A stretch of DNA of 64,000 nucleotides from Paguma larvata (GCA_030068075.1 CM057826.1:66437312-66501311), one strand, 5' to 3'; positions 10,436-21,529 are shown, counted from the stretch's first letter. Translations and numbers: made by a program. Notes: generated by a model not told the origin, from the letters alone.

Positions 10436-11669
10436 CCCTTGGAAACAAATGAAGATGAAAACACAACAGTCCAAAACTTCTGGGATTCAGCAAAAGGAGT
10501 CCTAAGAAGGAAGTATATAGCAATACAGACTTACCTTAAGAAGCACAAAAATCTCAAATAAACAACCTAACCCTACACATAAAGGAACTAAAAAAATAAA
10601 AACAAATGGAGTTGAAAGCCAGCAAAAGAATGGAAATAATAAAGATAAGAGCAGAAGTAAATGATATAGAAACTAAAAAATAATAGAACAAATTAATGAA
10701 ACCAAGAGGTGGCTCTTTGAAAAAGTTAATAAAATTGATAACCCCCTACCCAGACTTATCAAAAAGAAAGAGAAGGGACCCAAGTAAATAAAATCACAAA
10801 AGAAAGAAATAACAACCAACACCCCAGAAATACAATTATAAGAGAATATTATGAAAACCTATATACCAACAAATTGGACAACCTGGAAGAAATGGACTTG
10901 AATAAATGGATGAAATGGACTGGAAGAAATGGGTAGATTCCTAGAAACATGTAAACTAACAAAACTGAAACATAAAGAAATAGAAAACTTGAACAGACCA
11001 ATAACCAGCAAAGAAATGGAATCAGTAATCAAAAATTTCCCAGCAAACAAAAGTCCAGGACCAGATGACTTTCAAGGGAATTTACCAGACACTTAAAGAA
11101 GAGTTAATACCTATTCCTTTCAAACTATTCCAAAAAGATAGAAATGGAAGGAAAATTTCCAAATTCATTCTATGAGACTAGTATTACCTCGATACCAAAA
11201 GTAGATAAAGATTGCACTATAAAAGAGCTCTACAGGCCAATATCGCTGATGAACATGGATGTGAAAACTCTCAATAAAATACTAGCAAACCAAATCCAAT
11301 GGTACATTACAAGAATCATTCATGACGATCAAGTGGAATTTATTCCCAGGCTGCAAGGGTACTTCAATATTTGCAAATCAATCAATGTGATACATCACAT
11401 TAATAAAAGAAAGATAAGAACTATATGATCCTTTCAACTGATGCAGAAAAAGTATTTAACAAAGTACAATATCCATTCATGATAAAAACCAGCTACAAAG
11501 TAAGGATAGAGGAACATCATAAAGCCGTATATGAAAGACCCACAGCTAATATCATCCTCATTGGGGAAAAACTGAGAGCTTATCCTCTCTGGTCAGGAAG
11601 AAGACAAGGATGTTCATTCATATGACTATTATTTAACATAATACTGGAAGTCCTAGCTACAGCAATCAG

Positions 11670-11692
11670 ACGACAACAACAACAACAACAAA
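11670..11692 (+). repeat. Second (CAA)n tract inside L1-C ORF2
   Basis: 'acgacaacaacaacaacaac' lies just after AIRR-coding sequence (where AIRQ is expected) and upstream of the degraded motif C. It expands a codon where the family has QQN-type text. Confidence 0.8.
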
Positions 11693-13199
11693 ATAAAAGG
11701 CATCCAAATCAGTATGGAAGAAGTCCAACTTTCACTTCTCTCAGACGACATGATACTCTCTGTGGAAAACCCAAAAAACTCCTATAATTGATACCTGAAT
11801 TCAGCAGTCACAGGATACAAAATCAGTGTACAGAAATCAGTTGCATTTCTATATACCAATAATGAAACAGCAGAAAGAGAAATGAAGGAATCACTCCCAT
11901 CTACAATTGTTACAAAAGCCATAACACCTAGGAATAAAACTAATCAAAGAGATAGATGATCTGCACTCTGAAAACTGTAGAACATTTATGAAGGAAATTG
12001 AAGGTGATGCAAAGAAATGGAAAAATATCCCATGCTCATGGATTGGAAGAACAAATGTTGTTAAAATGTTTATACTACCCAAAGCAATCTCCACATTCAA
12101 TGTAATCCCTACCAAAATAACACCAGCATTCTTCACAGAGCTAGAACAAACAATCTAAAAATTTGTATGGAACCGTAATAAACCTTGAATAGCCAAAGTA
12201 ATCTTGAATAAGAAAACCAAAGCTGGAGGCATCACAGTTCTGTACTTCAAACTGTATTACAAAGTTGTAATCATCAAGACAGTATGGTGTCCGCACAAAA
12301 ACAGACACATAGATCAATGGAACAGAATAGAGAACCCAGAATTGGACACACACGTGTATGGCCAACTAATCTTTGACAAAGCAGGAAAAATTATCCAATG
12401 GAAAAACATCTCTTCAGTAAATGGTGTTTGGAAAACTGGACGGCAACATGCAGAAGAATGAAACTGGACCACTTTCTTATACCCTACACAAAAATAAGTT
12501 CAAAAGGGATGAAAGACCTAAATGTGAGACAAGAAACTATCAAAATCTTACAGGAAAAAACAGGTAGCAACTTTTTACTAGACATGTCTCAAGAGGCAAG
12601 GGAAACAAAAGCAAAAATGAACTATTGAGACGGAATCAAAATAGAAAGCTTCTACACAGTGAAGGAAACAACAAAATTGTAAGGCAACTGACAGAATGGG
12701 AGAAGATATTTGCAAATGACATTTCAGGTAAAGGGTTAGTATCCAAAATCTGCAAAGAATTAATCAATCTCATCAGCTAAAAAACAATCCAGTGAAGAAA
12801 TGGGCAAAAGGCATGACTAGACACTTTTCCAACAAAGAAATCCAAATGGCTAACACACACATGAAAAGATGCTCAACATCTCATCATCAGAGAAATACAA
12901 ATCACAACCACAATGAGATACCACCTCACACCGGTCAGAATGGCTCTAATTAACAGCTCAGGAAACAACAGGTGTTGGCGAGGATGTGGAGAAAGGGGAA
13001 CCCTCTTGCACTGTTGATGGGAATGTAGACTGGTACAGCCCACTCAGGAAAACAGTATGGAGGTTCCTACAAAAGTTTAAAATAGAACTACCCTACAGTC
13101 CAGGAATCACAGTACTGGGTATTTAACCAAAGAACACAAAAATACTAATTTGAAGGGATACATGCATGTATTCCCTATTTTCTTACATGAAAGGTACTG

Positions 13200-13258
13200 C
13201 ACTCTCTTTCTCTCTCTCTATATATATATGTACATGCATACATACATGTACATTTGAT
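13200..13258. repeat. CT/TA/TACA low-complexity tract
   Basis: CTCTCT, then TATATATATA, then CATGCATACATACATGTACAT. It separates the end of L1-C from an older antisense L1 relic. Confidence 0.8.
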
Positions 13259-13284
13259 CCTCTTGAAGAGAGTATTCCTCAATT

Positions 13285-13545
13285 CCTTTTTTTGAGTGTT
13301 TTTATTGTGAACAGGTCTTTGATTTGAGGTAGGTTTTTTCAGTATCAATGGAGACGATAATGTGATTGATAATTTTTTTTATATCATATACTAATAGATT
13401 TCCTATTGTGGAAAAAACCTTGCATTCCTAGAAGAAATCCTATGAGCTCATGGTATATATCTTCATGTGGTATTAGATTCTGTTCATTAATATTTATTTA
13501 GTTTTTTGAATTATTACCAAAAGGATATTGGTTTGTAGTTTTTTT
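13285..13545 (-). pseudogene. Old LINE-1 ORF2 fragment, RT domain
   Basis: Translation of the minus strand gives text matching the L1 reverse transcriptase pattern with several stops: NYKPISFW, ILMNRI, a QGFNIRKSI-equivalent, then NHIIVSIDTEKTY (motif A equivalent). The divergence is much higher than in L1-A or L1-C, so this is an ancient (L1M-like) copy. Confidence 0.6.
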
Positions 13546-13985
13546 TGTACTGCCCTTTGCCTTTCTTCTGTTTTCGTTACTTTCTCTCTGATCTTTTTTA
13601 CTTTCTTTTTACTTTATTCTTACTATTTTCCTGCCTTTCTTGTGTCCCTATTAAATTTTTATGTGAGTGTTTCTCCCTTGGCCACCGTACAATGTATCAT
13701 TTTTAAATTTCTGACATTTTTGTCTTTTTAATCCATTTCCCTCTGAATTCAATCAATTCTCTTTATTTCTTCCAGTTTTCATCCTTTTCTGTTCTAGTTT
13801 TTGAATTTCTAATTTAAGGGATTTTCTTATATCTTTTAATGCGTGAATGAGTATATATGATTCAGTTTGGAGTGCTGACTTAAAATCTTCTGCTTCTCGT
13901 GGGAGGTGAACTGTTACTCAGTTGATATATGTAAAAATGTATAACCTGATTTTTTGCAACAACTCTGTATGAATTTGTTGATATT
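13546..13985. other. T-rich sequence, possibly more of the old L1
   Basis: Strongly T-rich on the plus strand with no clear family match. It may be a decayed antisense continuation of the L1 relic to its left. The 67-codon plus-strand frame at 13528-13731 is a low-complexity artefact. Confidence 0.35.
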
Positions 13986-14390
13986 TCTTTTTTAGAGAGA
14001 GAGAGAGAGAAAGAGCATGTGGGAGAGAGGGGGCAGAGAGAGAGAGAGAGAGAGAATCCTAAGCAGACTCCATGTTCAGCACAGAGCCCAACATGGTACT
14101 CGATCTTACAACCCTGAGATCATGACCTGAACCAAAATCAAGAATCAGACCTTGAGGGAAGCCTGAGTGGCTCAGTTGGTTAAGCATCCAACTCTTGGTT
14201 TCGGCTCAGGTCATAATCTCGTGGTTTTGTGAGTTTGAGCCCTACTTAAGATTCTCTCTCTATCTCTCTCTCTCTCTCCCCCCCCCTTTCCCCACTCTCA
14301 CTGTCTCTGTCTCTCTCAAAATAAGTAAATAAAACTTTAAAAATAAAAAAAGAGTCAGGCCCTCAACCAACTGAGCCACCCACACACCCC
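13986..14390 (-). mobile_element. Old tRNA-Lys SINE, antisense, split by a second SINE
   Basis: The tail and CT body (as GA repeats) run from 13986 to 14152, and the head ('ctgagccacccacacacccc') is at 14363-14390. A sense SINE sits between. The host copy is an older variant with 'gatcatgacctgaaccaaaa' in the A/B-box region. Confidence 0.9.
14153..14350 (+). mobile_element. tRNA-Lys SINE nested in the old SINE
   Basis: Sense copy from 'tgagggaagcctgagtggct' to an A-rich tail, flanked by 'agaatcagacct' (14141-14152) and 'agagtcaggccc' (14351-14362), a 12-bp target duplication with three mismatches. It inserted into the head of the antisense SINE, which then resumes. Confidence 0.9.
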
Positions 14391-15345
14391 TCTGTTCATT
14401 TTTATGGTATTAAGGTGGTATATAAGATTCCTCACTTAATGGCTATATCTTCTAGCAATATAGCAAGGTCCATATGCATTAGAGGTTATTTTTATTATTT
14501 GTTTTAGTCCAGAGGAAGAGATTTAAGTCCTTCAATGTCATGTTTCTCCTTGATCTTGCAGGGCCCTAAATTTTTCACCTTTTGCTTCTTTTTCCATTCA
14601 CAACCTAGTTACAGAGTGCTTCTTTCTTTTTTGTCTCTTTTTTCTCCCATTAAACAATGTTTTGAGCAATACCCTTTAAGTAACACTTGATCATTTTAAT
14701 CACACATACTCCGAAGTTCTTTCCCTGAGCTCTGTTATGCTCTGTGTGGACATCGTTATCATATTTTCAGATAGAGGGCAAACTGAGTCTCTTTGATGGC
14801 AGTTTCTGATGAACCTTAAGCCCTCTTGCTAGTTTTCCTTTTTTGGCTATCCTGGAACATTTCTCAGTGTGCTTTTGCTCACTACACAGCCTCACAGCAG
14901 TCCAGGGGTTGGGCCAGGGACTCATGAGAGATCATGCACTGGGATGTGTTGACATTTCTCTTTTCAGTTACAGTAATTTTTAAGTTTTGGCATTCTCTGT
15001 CTTCAAGTTATGCCGAAGAGTATGGTTTTGTGTAGATTTACATATCCTGTCTTGTTGTTTTGAATCATTCAAGGAGGAAGTATCAGGAGGGAAGTAGTTA
15101 GGCAGCTGTCAGTATTGTCAGCTATCCAGAAGTCCCCAGTTATGGTGCTTTTAAAGTTCTTGTCTGCTAACTTCAATTATGCAGATCGTCTATTTGCTTT
15201 TGTTGTGTTTGTCCTCTTGATTGTTGGTCATATGACCTTGCCTCTTCACATGTCTAGTAATTCTTGATTGTAGATAAGATATTGTGTATAAAAGACCCAT
15301 AGAGGTTCCAGATATTATTATATTCCACAAGAAAAAGTTTCCCCT
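14391..15345 (-). mobile_element. Probable old L1 5' region, antisense (low certainty)
   Basis: The 15130-15310 part ('tcacatgtctagtaattctt', 'gattgtagataagatattgt') resembles a common ancient mammalian repeat that I associate with the 5' part of L1M/L1ME elements read in antisense. The 14391-15000 part is T-rich and unassigned. No open frame is meaningful. Confidence 0.4.
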
Positions 15346-15349
15346 TCTA

Positions 15350-15728
15350 CTCCTGCTGTGGATGAACTGCGTCTTTCCAAAATTCATATATTGATGCTCT
15401 AACTCTTAAGGTGATTGTATTTAGAGATGGTGTCTCTAAGAAGTAATTAAACTTAAATGAGGTCAAAAAAGTGGGGCCCTAATCTGAAAGGATTAGTGCC
15501 CTTGTAAGAAAGAGAACTTCCCTCTCCAGCTCCCGTTCTCATGTACTGAGGAAAGGCCACAGTGAGAAGGAGACCACCAGCAAGCCAGGAAGAAAACTCG
15601 CACCAGAAATTGAATTGGCCAAAATCTTGATCTTGCATTCCCAGCCTCTAGATCAGTGAGAAATAAATTTCTGTTTATGTAAACTATCCTGTCTACAGTA
15701 TTTCATTATGGAAGCCCAAGCAGACAAA
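15350..15728 (+). mobile_element. ERVL-MaLR-type solo LTR (MLT1/MST-like), sense
   Basis: Hallmarks in order: 'ccaaaattcatatattgatg', 'ggggccctaatctgaaagga' then 'ttagtgcccttgtaagaa', 'agcaagccaggaagaaaact', 'cttgatcttgcattcccagc', and 'gtgagaaataaatttctgtt', where AATAAA is the LTR polyadenylation signal. No internal retroviral sequence is attached, so it is a solo LTR. Subfamily not resolved. Confidence 0.8.
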
Positions 15729-16825
15729 ATGCCTCTTTTAGGCAGAGAATGGGGCCTAATCACAGACATCCAGTCAGGCACTAGACTGGCGTAATATTTT
15801 AGTAAGATTCAGTCTACTTCTGGTTTAATGATGGTCCTGGTTGCATGGCTATCTGGGATTTTTCACTGCAAGCATGGTGGCTCTTGGCCTCTTTCATGGT
15901 AAAAGGCTGCAGGAGATACATTTCTGCCCTTCAGAAGTTTTCAGCTGTTTCTCCATCTGTCACATGCAACTTCAATATTTGACAAATGTTGTCAGCAGGA
16001 GACTGGCCATGTGTTTGAGATAAACCTCTTCCCTGCTGAGAATTTGTTTTCTAAGTTCTAGGAGACTGGAAATTCCTATACTGTGGGCAGAACCAGACAT
16101 GCATTTGAGGCTTCCCAAGTATCCAGGACTCCTCTAGATTGCCAGAGGCTCAACTGGTTGCTCTTCTTCCAGCAGAGCCCCTCTACCTCGGTAGAGTCCA
16201 AAGATTAGTGGATCCCTCAAACTGACCAGTGCCCCAGTAGAAAAGGAACTGGCTGTCATCAGATCCCCTCAGATCATTCTCTCTCTCTCTCTAGAGGTTT
16301 GATTCATTTAGACTTCATTTGCGTTCACAACTCTCTGATGTTTCTGAAAATGACTTTTGTAATATTTTCCATTTGTTCAAGTAAAAATATTGGCCTATTG
16401 CTATTAGTACTATACTGCTCAGAAGCAGAAGTCCTTCTCTACACAATATCTAATATTTACAACAACCCTTGACTTCCTAAAGGGTTTAACAGAACTGAAA
16501 TGTGTGTTTGTTGGAATGAGCAAATAAATAAATAATGCTGATTTTGCCTGCTTCTTGATCTTAACTGAGTCAAGTTTGCCACTCTGTGGGGCAAGGGAAA
16601 GGAGACAGTGCTATTTTGGTGAAACAGCAAAAGTGCTATGGCCAAGAATCAGGAATATGTGTCAAAGGCCGTATTTTTGAGGCACAAACCAATCAGACTC
16701 TGTCAGTTTAGGTTCTTGGGCTTTCAGTTTTTATTTTTGCCAGTTTTTTCTTGTCAAGTTCTCCTCTACTACTGCAAGGTGGGAAGTAATGGGTGCGATA
16801 TTTGCTTACTAATTTGTGATCTGTC
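15729..16825. other. Unassigned sequence; CT tract at 16277-16293
   Basis: No gene or secure repeat was recognised. It may continue the ancient element that the LTR at 15350-15728 interrupts. A short CTCTCT run lies at 16277-16293. Confidence 0.35.
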
Positions 16826-16925
16826 TTCCTAACTAGATTCCATGAGGGCAGATAGAGACTTTGTCTTGTATGCTATTTTATCCTCAGGATCCAGGATCTA
16901 CTTGAATGAACAGATGAATGAATAT
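16826..16925 (+). mobile_element. L2 3'-end fragment
   Basis: 'aactagattccatgagggca' followed by a 'gactttgtcttgtatgctat' stretch, 'tcctcaggatccaggatcta' and 'tgaatgaacagatgaatgaa' is the standard L2 3' end (the family consensus has 'ctccatgagggcagggactt ... gaatgaatgaatg'). Confidence 0.65.
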
Positions 16926-17100
16926 CACAGTCTGGATTGCTAGCAGATCAATCTATGCAATCTTTAAATGCATAAATTAGAAGTAAAACAAGACTTAGTG
17001 GAAATAATGACAGTTACTAACATTGATACACATATCGTGTATTGATTTTGAGAAAGTTGAGTATTTCAGCAATAACTTTGATCTAAAAAAGACAGAAGTC

Positions 17101-17331
17101 AGGGTTGCCTGGGTGGCTCAGTCAGTTCAGTGGCCAACTTCAGCTCAGGTCATGATCTCACGGTTCGTGAGTTCCAGCCCCACGTTGGCCTCTATGCTGA
17201 CAGCTCAGAGCCTGGAGCCTGCTTTGGATTCTGTATCTCACTCTCTCTGTCCCTTCCCCACTTGTGATCTCTCTCTCTCTCACAAATAAATAAACATTAA
17301 AAAAATAAAGAAATAAATAAAAATAAAAGAA
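17101..17331 (+). mobile_element. tRNA-Lys SINE (feliform type), sense
   Basis: Full copy from 'agggttgcctgggtggctca' to an A-rich tail, flanked by 'acagaagtc'/'acagaagtt' at 17092-17100 and 17332-17340. Confidence 0.95.
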
Positions 17332-17340
17332 ACAGAAGTT

Positions 17341-17960
17341 CAAGGTATTACATGGTCATTTATGAGATTAAATTGTCCTAAAATCCCTCAAATAAAATAA
17401 AATCATATCCATCAAAGTAAGAAGAACTTTGGAGAAAATAAACCATAAGCAAAACTTAAAAATGTAGTAACCTTGGAAATATTCTCAACTTCCAGTACTA
17501 AGTATAATTATTGGCTGCTTGGAACCTGGCAAAGGAACTTCATCGATAGTTGTATTTACACATACAAACACCAAATAAGATCATACGAACTGAAGTTACT
17601 CTTAGGAAACCAGAGTTAACCTTGTATATTATTTATCACTTCATTATTCTCCTCTGGAGAATATTCCTCTATAATATTTTTGTAAAAACAGTATAATTTT
17701 CTTAAAAATTGCAAGGCTATATGAAATGATTAATTCTTACTGAAAATCTGGGGAGAAAACAAATCAATTTTAGATGTCTGTAAGTGAAATCATAATAATG
17801 AAAAACATTATAATGTGTGAACATATACATTTTCTTTATATGTTGTTGAAAATGTTCAACAGCAGGATAATTGGCCATAGGGGATGATTCATGATAAATA
17901 ATCCAAAAGTCCATTCCCTTACAATGTAATTCTCTAAGTCAATCACCAATGATGCAATTT
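17341..17960. other. Unique sequence, no supported gene
   Basis: AT-rich, non-repetitive. Nothing recognised. Confidence 0.5.
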
Positions 17961-18186
17961 ATGAGAGAAGCCAGAGTAAGAAGTAAAGCATACAGGCTTT
18001 GGAATGAAACAGTTCTGAATTCAAATCTTTGCCCTGATGTTACTAGTGATGTAACTAACCTCTCTGAACAGAATGATCCCTCAGGATAATTGTGCCAACC
18101 TCTGATGCTCTGAGAATTAATTGAAAAAACTTATGAAAGTACTTAGCACAGGGTGCCTAGGTGGCTGTTAGTTAAGTGTCAGACTC

Positions 18187-18646
18187 CTTTTTTTTTTGTC
18201 TATTATTTATTTATTTATTTATTTTTTATTTTATAATAGTTTATTTTCAAATTGGTTTACATATAACACCCAGTGTTCATCCCAACATGTGCCCTTTTTA
18301 ATGCCCGTTACCCCCTCTCCCCCCTCCCTCACCCCCCTCACCCTCAGTTTGTTCTTAGTCTTTGAGAGTCTCTTATGTTTTATCTCCCTCCCTCTCTGTA
18401 TCTTTTTTTTCTTTCCCCTCTTCCCCTCCCCCTGGTTTTTGCTTAGTCTATTATTTATTTTTGAGACAGAAACAGACAGAGCATGAGCAGGGGAGGGACA
18501 GAGAGAGGGAGATACAGAATCTGAAGCAGGCTCCAGGCTCCAAGCTATCACCATAGAGCCTGATGTGGGGCTCAAACTCACAAACCATGAGATCATGACG
18601 TGAGCTAAAGTCAGATGCTTAACTGACTGATCCACCCAGGCACCCC
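18187..18646 (-). mobile_element. Nest level 3: antisense SINE inside the level-2 SINE
   Basis: Antisense SINE whose T-rich tail is 18187-18212 and whose body/head is 18461-18646. A perfect 13-bp duplication 'aagtgtcagactc' at 18174-18186 and 18647-18659 comes from the head of the level-2 SINE. Confidence 0.95.
18213..18446 (-). mobile_element. Nest level 4: antisense L1 3' end inside the level-3 SINE
   Basis: A 234-bp 5'-truncated L1 consisting only of tail and 3' UTR ('cccagtgttcatcccaacat', 'gtttgttcttagtctttgag' on the plus strand). A perfect 14-bp duplication 'tctattatttattt' at 18199-18212 and 18447-18460 derives from the SINE tail. This is the youngest event in the nest and so dates recent L1 activity in this lineage. 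Confidence 0.95.
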
Positions 18647-19012
18647 AAGTGTCAGACTCTTGAAGTCAACTCAGGTCATGATCTCATGGTCATGAAATTG
18701 AGCCCCAAGTTGTATTGACAGCATGAAGCCTACTTGGGATTCTCTTTCTCCTTCTCTCTCTGCCCCTCCCCCCACTTCCCTTCTCTTTCTCCCTCAAATA
18801 AATAGAAAATACATTTTTAAGAAGTACTTAGCACATTAGTGCGTAACGAGTATGGGTTTTCATACTATCTGTTTTAGCATTTACTATAGGTTACACATTT
18901 ACTTTTAAAGAATATATGAAAGTGTTTTTATGTCTTATTTTAAACCTTAACCTACCTATCAGGGCAATATTAGATATATGTGTTTATAGATAAACACAGA
19001 TAAATCAGTATA

Positions 19013-19363
19013 CAGTTGACCCTTGAACAACATGGGTTTGAACTGTGTGGTCCACTTATATGGGATTTTTTTTTTGATAAATATAGTACAGTACTCTAAA
19101 TGTGTTTTCTTTTCCTTATGATTTTCCTGATAACATTTTCTTTTCTCTAGCTTACTTTATTGTAAGAAGGATAGTATATAATACATATAACATACAAAAT
19201 ATGTGATAATCAACTATTTATATTGGTAATATAAATATTCATAATGTGAATATTAGTAATATAAATATTAGTATTAATTTTTTAGATGGTCAAAAATTAT
19301 ATGAGGATTTTTGACTGCACTGGGGGATTAGTCTCAACTCTCACACTGTTCAAGGGTCAACTG
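19013..19363. mobile_element. Tigger2/MER8-like DNA transposon, both ends present
   Basis: The left terminus 'cagttgacccttgaacaaca' and the right terminus 'cactgttcaagggtcaactg' are inverted repeats of each other. A TA dinucleotide precedes the left end. The interior ('ttttctctagcttactttat', 'gtatataatacatataacat') matches a nonautonomous Tigger family. There is no transposase frame. Confidence 0.85.
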
Positions 19364-20224
19364 TTTTTGACTTACAAACTAGTTTCTGGTTCAAGCTGCT
19401 TGCCCAAAATTCAATGTATAATTTTGGGGCTTAGGAGTTTTCAAATGAAAACATTGAAAATATCACATATTTTTAGAGTAAGGAAAACAAAAAGCACTCT
19501 AAAAATTGACTTGCTTACCCCTCTCTGCCACTAGACAGTGAGAACATGTCTTGCTAGGCCGCGTGTACCAAGTCTGTAGTTCCTGAAAAATTCTGTTTTT
19601 GTAAAAGAAGGAAGGAAGGGAGGGAGGGAGGGAAGGAAGGAAGGAAGTAGGAAGGGAGGGAAAAAGAAACACCAGTTAGAAAATGCCCCTATCCTGGGGA
19701 TTTCCGACCTTTTACTTTTAGGGACCATTCTTCCCTTTTCAGTTTTGAATAGTAAGTAAACCATGTAGAACTACCTACTCATGGAATCTCCCTAAAACCT
19801 ACAGTGTGTTTGCAAGGGAAACTGGCAGGATTAAAGAGATTATGAGGAAGAGACTGTAGTGCTGTGATAAAATCAGTGTACCGTGTTTATTGGATCATTT
19901 TAAATGGCTGCGATCTTTAAAATAAAAGATTGCACTTTATTACAGCAACTGAAAATGCCATTAACTTTGCAAACATTTAACAGTTTCTGGTCTCAGGATT
20001 TCTTAATAGAATTTACTTTTCATTAAGAAATAAAATTTTATATCATTGTAGGCTATGTTTTCCCCAAAACATTTTTCAGTTGTTCACTAAACATCAACAG
20101 TAGGGGCAAGGCTGAATCTTGTGGACTGCACAGCTAAGGACTTATGGTGTTAAATGGTCATTGTCCCTAATTACAATTTTTTAGGCAAAGAGATACAAAG
20201 TTACTGGGAAAAAAATTGATTGCT
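19364..20224. other. Unique sequence around a GGAA tract
   Basis: Apart from the simple repeat at 19606-19668, nothing is recognised. Confidence 0.45.
19606..19668. repeat. (GGAA/GGGA)n simple repeat
   Basis: Purine-rich run of GAAGGAAGG and GGGAGGGAGGG units, about 60 bp, interrupted by TAGG. The 77-codon minus-strand frame over it (19531-19764) is an artefact with a low-complexity P/S/F/L run. Confidence 0.9.
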
Positions 20225-20700
20225 GTTTTTCTGAATTAGAACTCTCAATAGCAAGTGACAGAAACACACATCAAAGTGGTATAAAAAGAAAGAAAGAACA
20301 AGAGAAAGAGAACAACAAAAGAAATTTATTGACTTAATTATCTAAGTTATATATAACTCTCACTTCAGGCATGGCCAGGTTCAGGGTTTGACATGATATT
20401 AGGATTCAGTTTTCTTCTGTTTCTTTACTCAGATTTTCTGTGTATTGGCTTAATTCTCAGAACCTTTCAGTGCTGTGGACCATACAAGCTCTACAGAGAT
20501 TTAAATACTTCCATCCTCAAATCAAGGAAGGATGGAAGGAAGGGAGGGGGGGAGAAAGGGAGAAAGGAAGGAAAGGAGAAAGGGAGGGAATAAAAGAATA
20601 AAAAGGAGAGTTTTTTTCCCCCTTTGTGGTCTCAACAAAAGTCCCATATTTGAGTCTCAGTAATTTAACTGGGGTAATGTGACCAACGACATCCAGGATG
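20225..20700 (-). mobile_element. Ancient interspersed repeat, LTR-like, antisense
   Basis: 'aactctcaatagcaagtgac', 'gaaatttattgacttaatta', 'acttcaggcatggccaggtt' and 'gtcccatatttgagtctcag' recall a medium-frequency mammalian repeat whose reverse carries an AATAAA-type signal. Family unresolved. A GGAA-rich expansion (20525-20590) has grown inside it. Confidence 0.4.
20525..20590. repeat. (GGAA/GGGA/GAAA)n simple repeat
   Basis: Purine-only run of about 65 bp, with AAGGAAGG and GGGAGGGGGGGAG units. It produces a Lys/Gly/Arg-rich chance frame on the plus strand. Confidence 0.9.
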
Positions 20701-21364
20701 TGAAGCTTCTTTTTGTCCAGTTCTATATTATATCATATATCACTCCAGAGGTCACAAGGTACAGGATGAAGTCCTAACCAATCCTGATGTTACTTGTTTA
20801 CAATTACTATACCTTTGTGTGTTTCTTCTAGTGCAGGCCTGGCCTCTCCACCATGTTTAAATTCTGCCTTTGGGTAATCATTTCTAGGTAGTCAGTCAGC
20901 TTATATTGTTATGCTAGTGATACACACCTAGCTTTATCTCTTTCTCTTTCTCACGCTTATCAAACTTGGCTTGCTGTATATTAAAATTTGGCTCTGCAGG
21001 GAACACCATGATAATTTGGGTTGTTGCAAGAAGGAAAATATGTGCTGGAGATAACATCATTGGGAAGATGTATGTTAGTTTGCTTTGAGGGATGGGTCTG
21101 ATTTCTCTATGCATGGGACTTAATTGGATTTTAAAGTTGCTATTGCTGAAGCATAGCTATAGAAAACTAGGGGTACAGTGTAAGTTTGTCTTTCTGTTAT
21201 TAACAGATAAAGGGAATATAACATTAGTCTATTAATGAATTTGTCTGTTTATGAACATATTTCATGATTCATGACATAAATGGCAAGGGTCAGTAAGGCA
21301 GTCGTATCAGCAGTGCCGCCTCCAAAAGCTTCTATAGGTAAGACGTTTGCACATTGTAGCAGGC
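20701..21364. other. Unique sequence, no supported gene
   Basis: No repeat or gene recognised. Confidence 0.45.
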
Positions 21365-21525
21365 AATGGGAAAAATGTAGATTTGGAATTATAAAATTAA
21401 ATTAATGTTTGGTCCTACACTTACTATTTGTAGCACCCTGGATGATTTACTTAATCCTCATGTAACACTCCATGTCTTTATCTGTCAAATGACAAGAACA
21501 ATGTATGTCCTACTTAATTGTCTTA
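21365..21525 (+). mobile_element. MIR fragment, sense
   Basis: 'gaattataaaattaaattaa', 'tggatgatttacttaatcct', 'catgtctttatctgtcaaat' and 'gacaagaacaatgtatgtcc' follow the MIR order (protein-poor tRNA-derived SINE, core, 'cctcatctgtaaaatg' equivalent). Confidence 0.65.
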
Positions 21526-21529
21526 AGTC

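Larger units (their letters stand above)
9760..13168 (+). mobile_element. L1-C: older sense LINE-1 ORF2 relic
   Basis: Begins 'aaagtgaggggacagaaaac' inside the endonuclease domain directly after the L1-B tail and runs to 'gatacatgcatg' near 13168. It lacks ORF1, the ORF2 N-terminus and the 3' UTR. It is more diverged than L1-A and carries many stops and frameshifts, two trinucleotide expansions and a diverged YPRD-equivalent region, which suggests a different, older subfamily. Confidence 0.9.
9760..13168 (+). pseudogene. Degenerate ORF2 reading frame of L1-C
   Basis: Readable pieces in order: the endonuclease part with STSRLDY-like text (FSSAHGTFSRLDYMLG, 10121-10300) and FSDHNVMKLDI; the linker TNEDENTTVQNFWDSAKG (about 10445-10500); an RT start with NKSPGPDDF (about 11045); [20 protein letters not shown] (11245-11300); [12 protein letters not shown] motif A (about 11430); RRQGCSF, RT motif B, ending in a stop; then LSDD at 11738-11749 in place of FADD (motif C); and [13 protein letters not shown] text near 12975. 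Motif C is altered and the frame is broken repeatedly, so no active enzyme is possible. Confidence 0.88.
18151..18821 (+). mobile_element. Nest level 2: tRNA-Lys SINE inside the MIR
   Basis: Sense SINE split in two: head 18151-18186 and body/tail 18660-18821. It is flanked by a perfect 14-bp duplication 'aagtacttagcaca' at 18137-18150 and 18822-18835, copied from the MIR. Confidence 0.95.
17965..18860 (+). mobile_element. MIR hosting a four-level nest
   Basis: MIR core and flanks: 'acaggctttggaatgaaaca', 'gttctgaattcaaatctttg', 'gatgtaactaacctctctga', 'gagaattaattgaaaaaact' and 'gaaagtacttagcaca' (18135-18150). The right remnant follows 18822. The inserted block 18151-18821 contains three younger elements described separately. 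Confidence 0.8.

Noticed and set aside
10225..10464. 79-codon minus-strand hydrophobic frame with a valine run
   Set aside because: It is the antisense shadow of the CAA expansion in L1-C ORF2.
15350..15728. Possible intact endogenous retrovirus
   Set aside because: Only LTR-type sequence is present here and at 21530 and 47957; no gag, pol or env text was recognised between or beside them.
17101..17200. tRNA gene suggested by A-box and B-box motifs
   Set aside because: The motifs belong to the head of a tRNA-Lys-derived SINE. The acceptor stem is not preserved and the CT body and A tail follow; the same holds for all SINE heads here.
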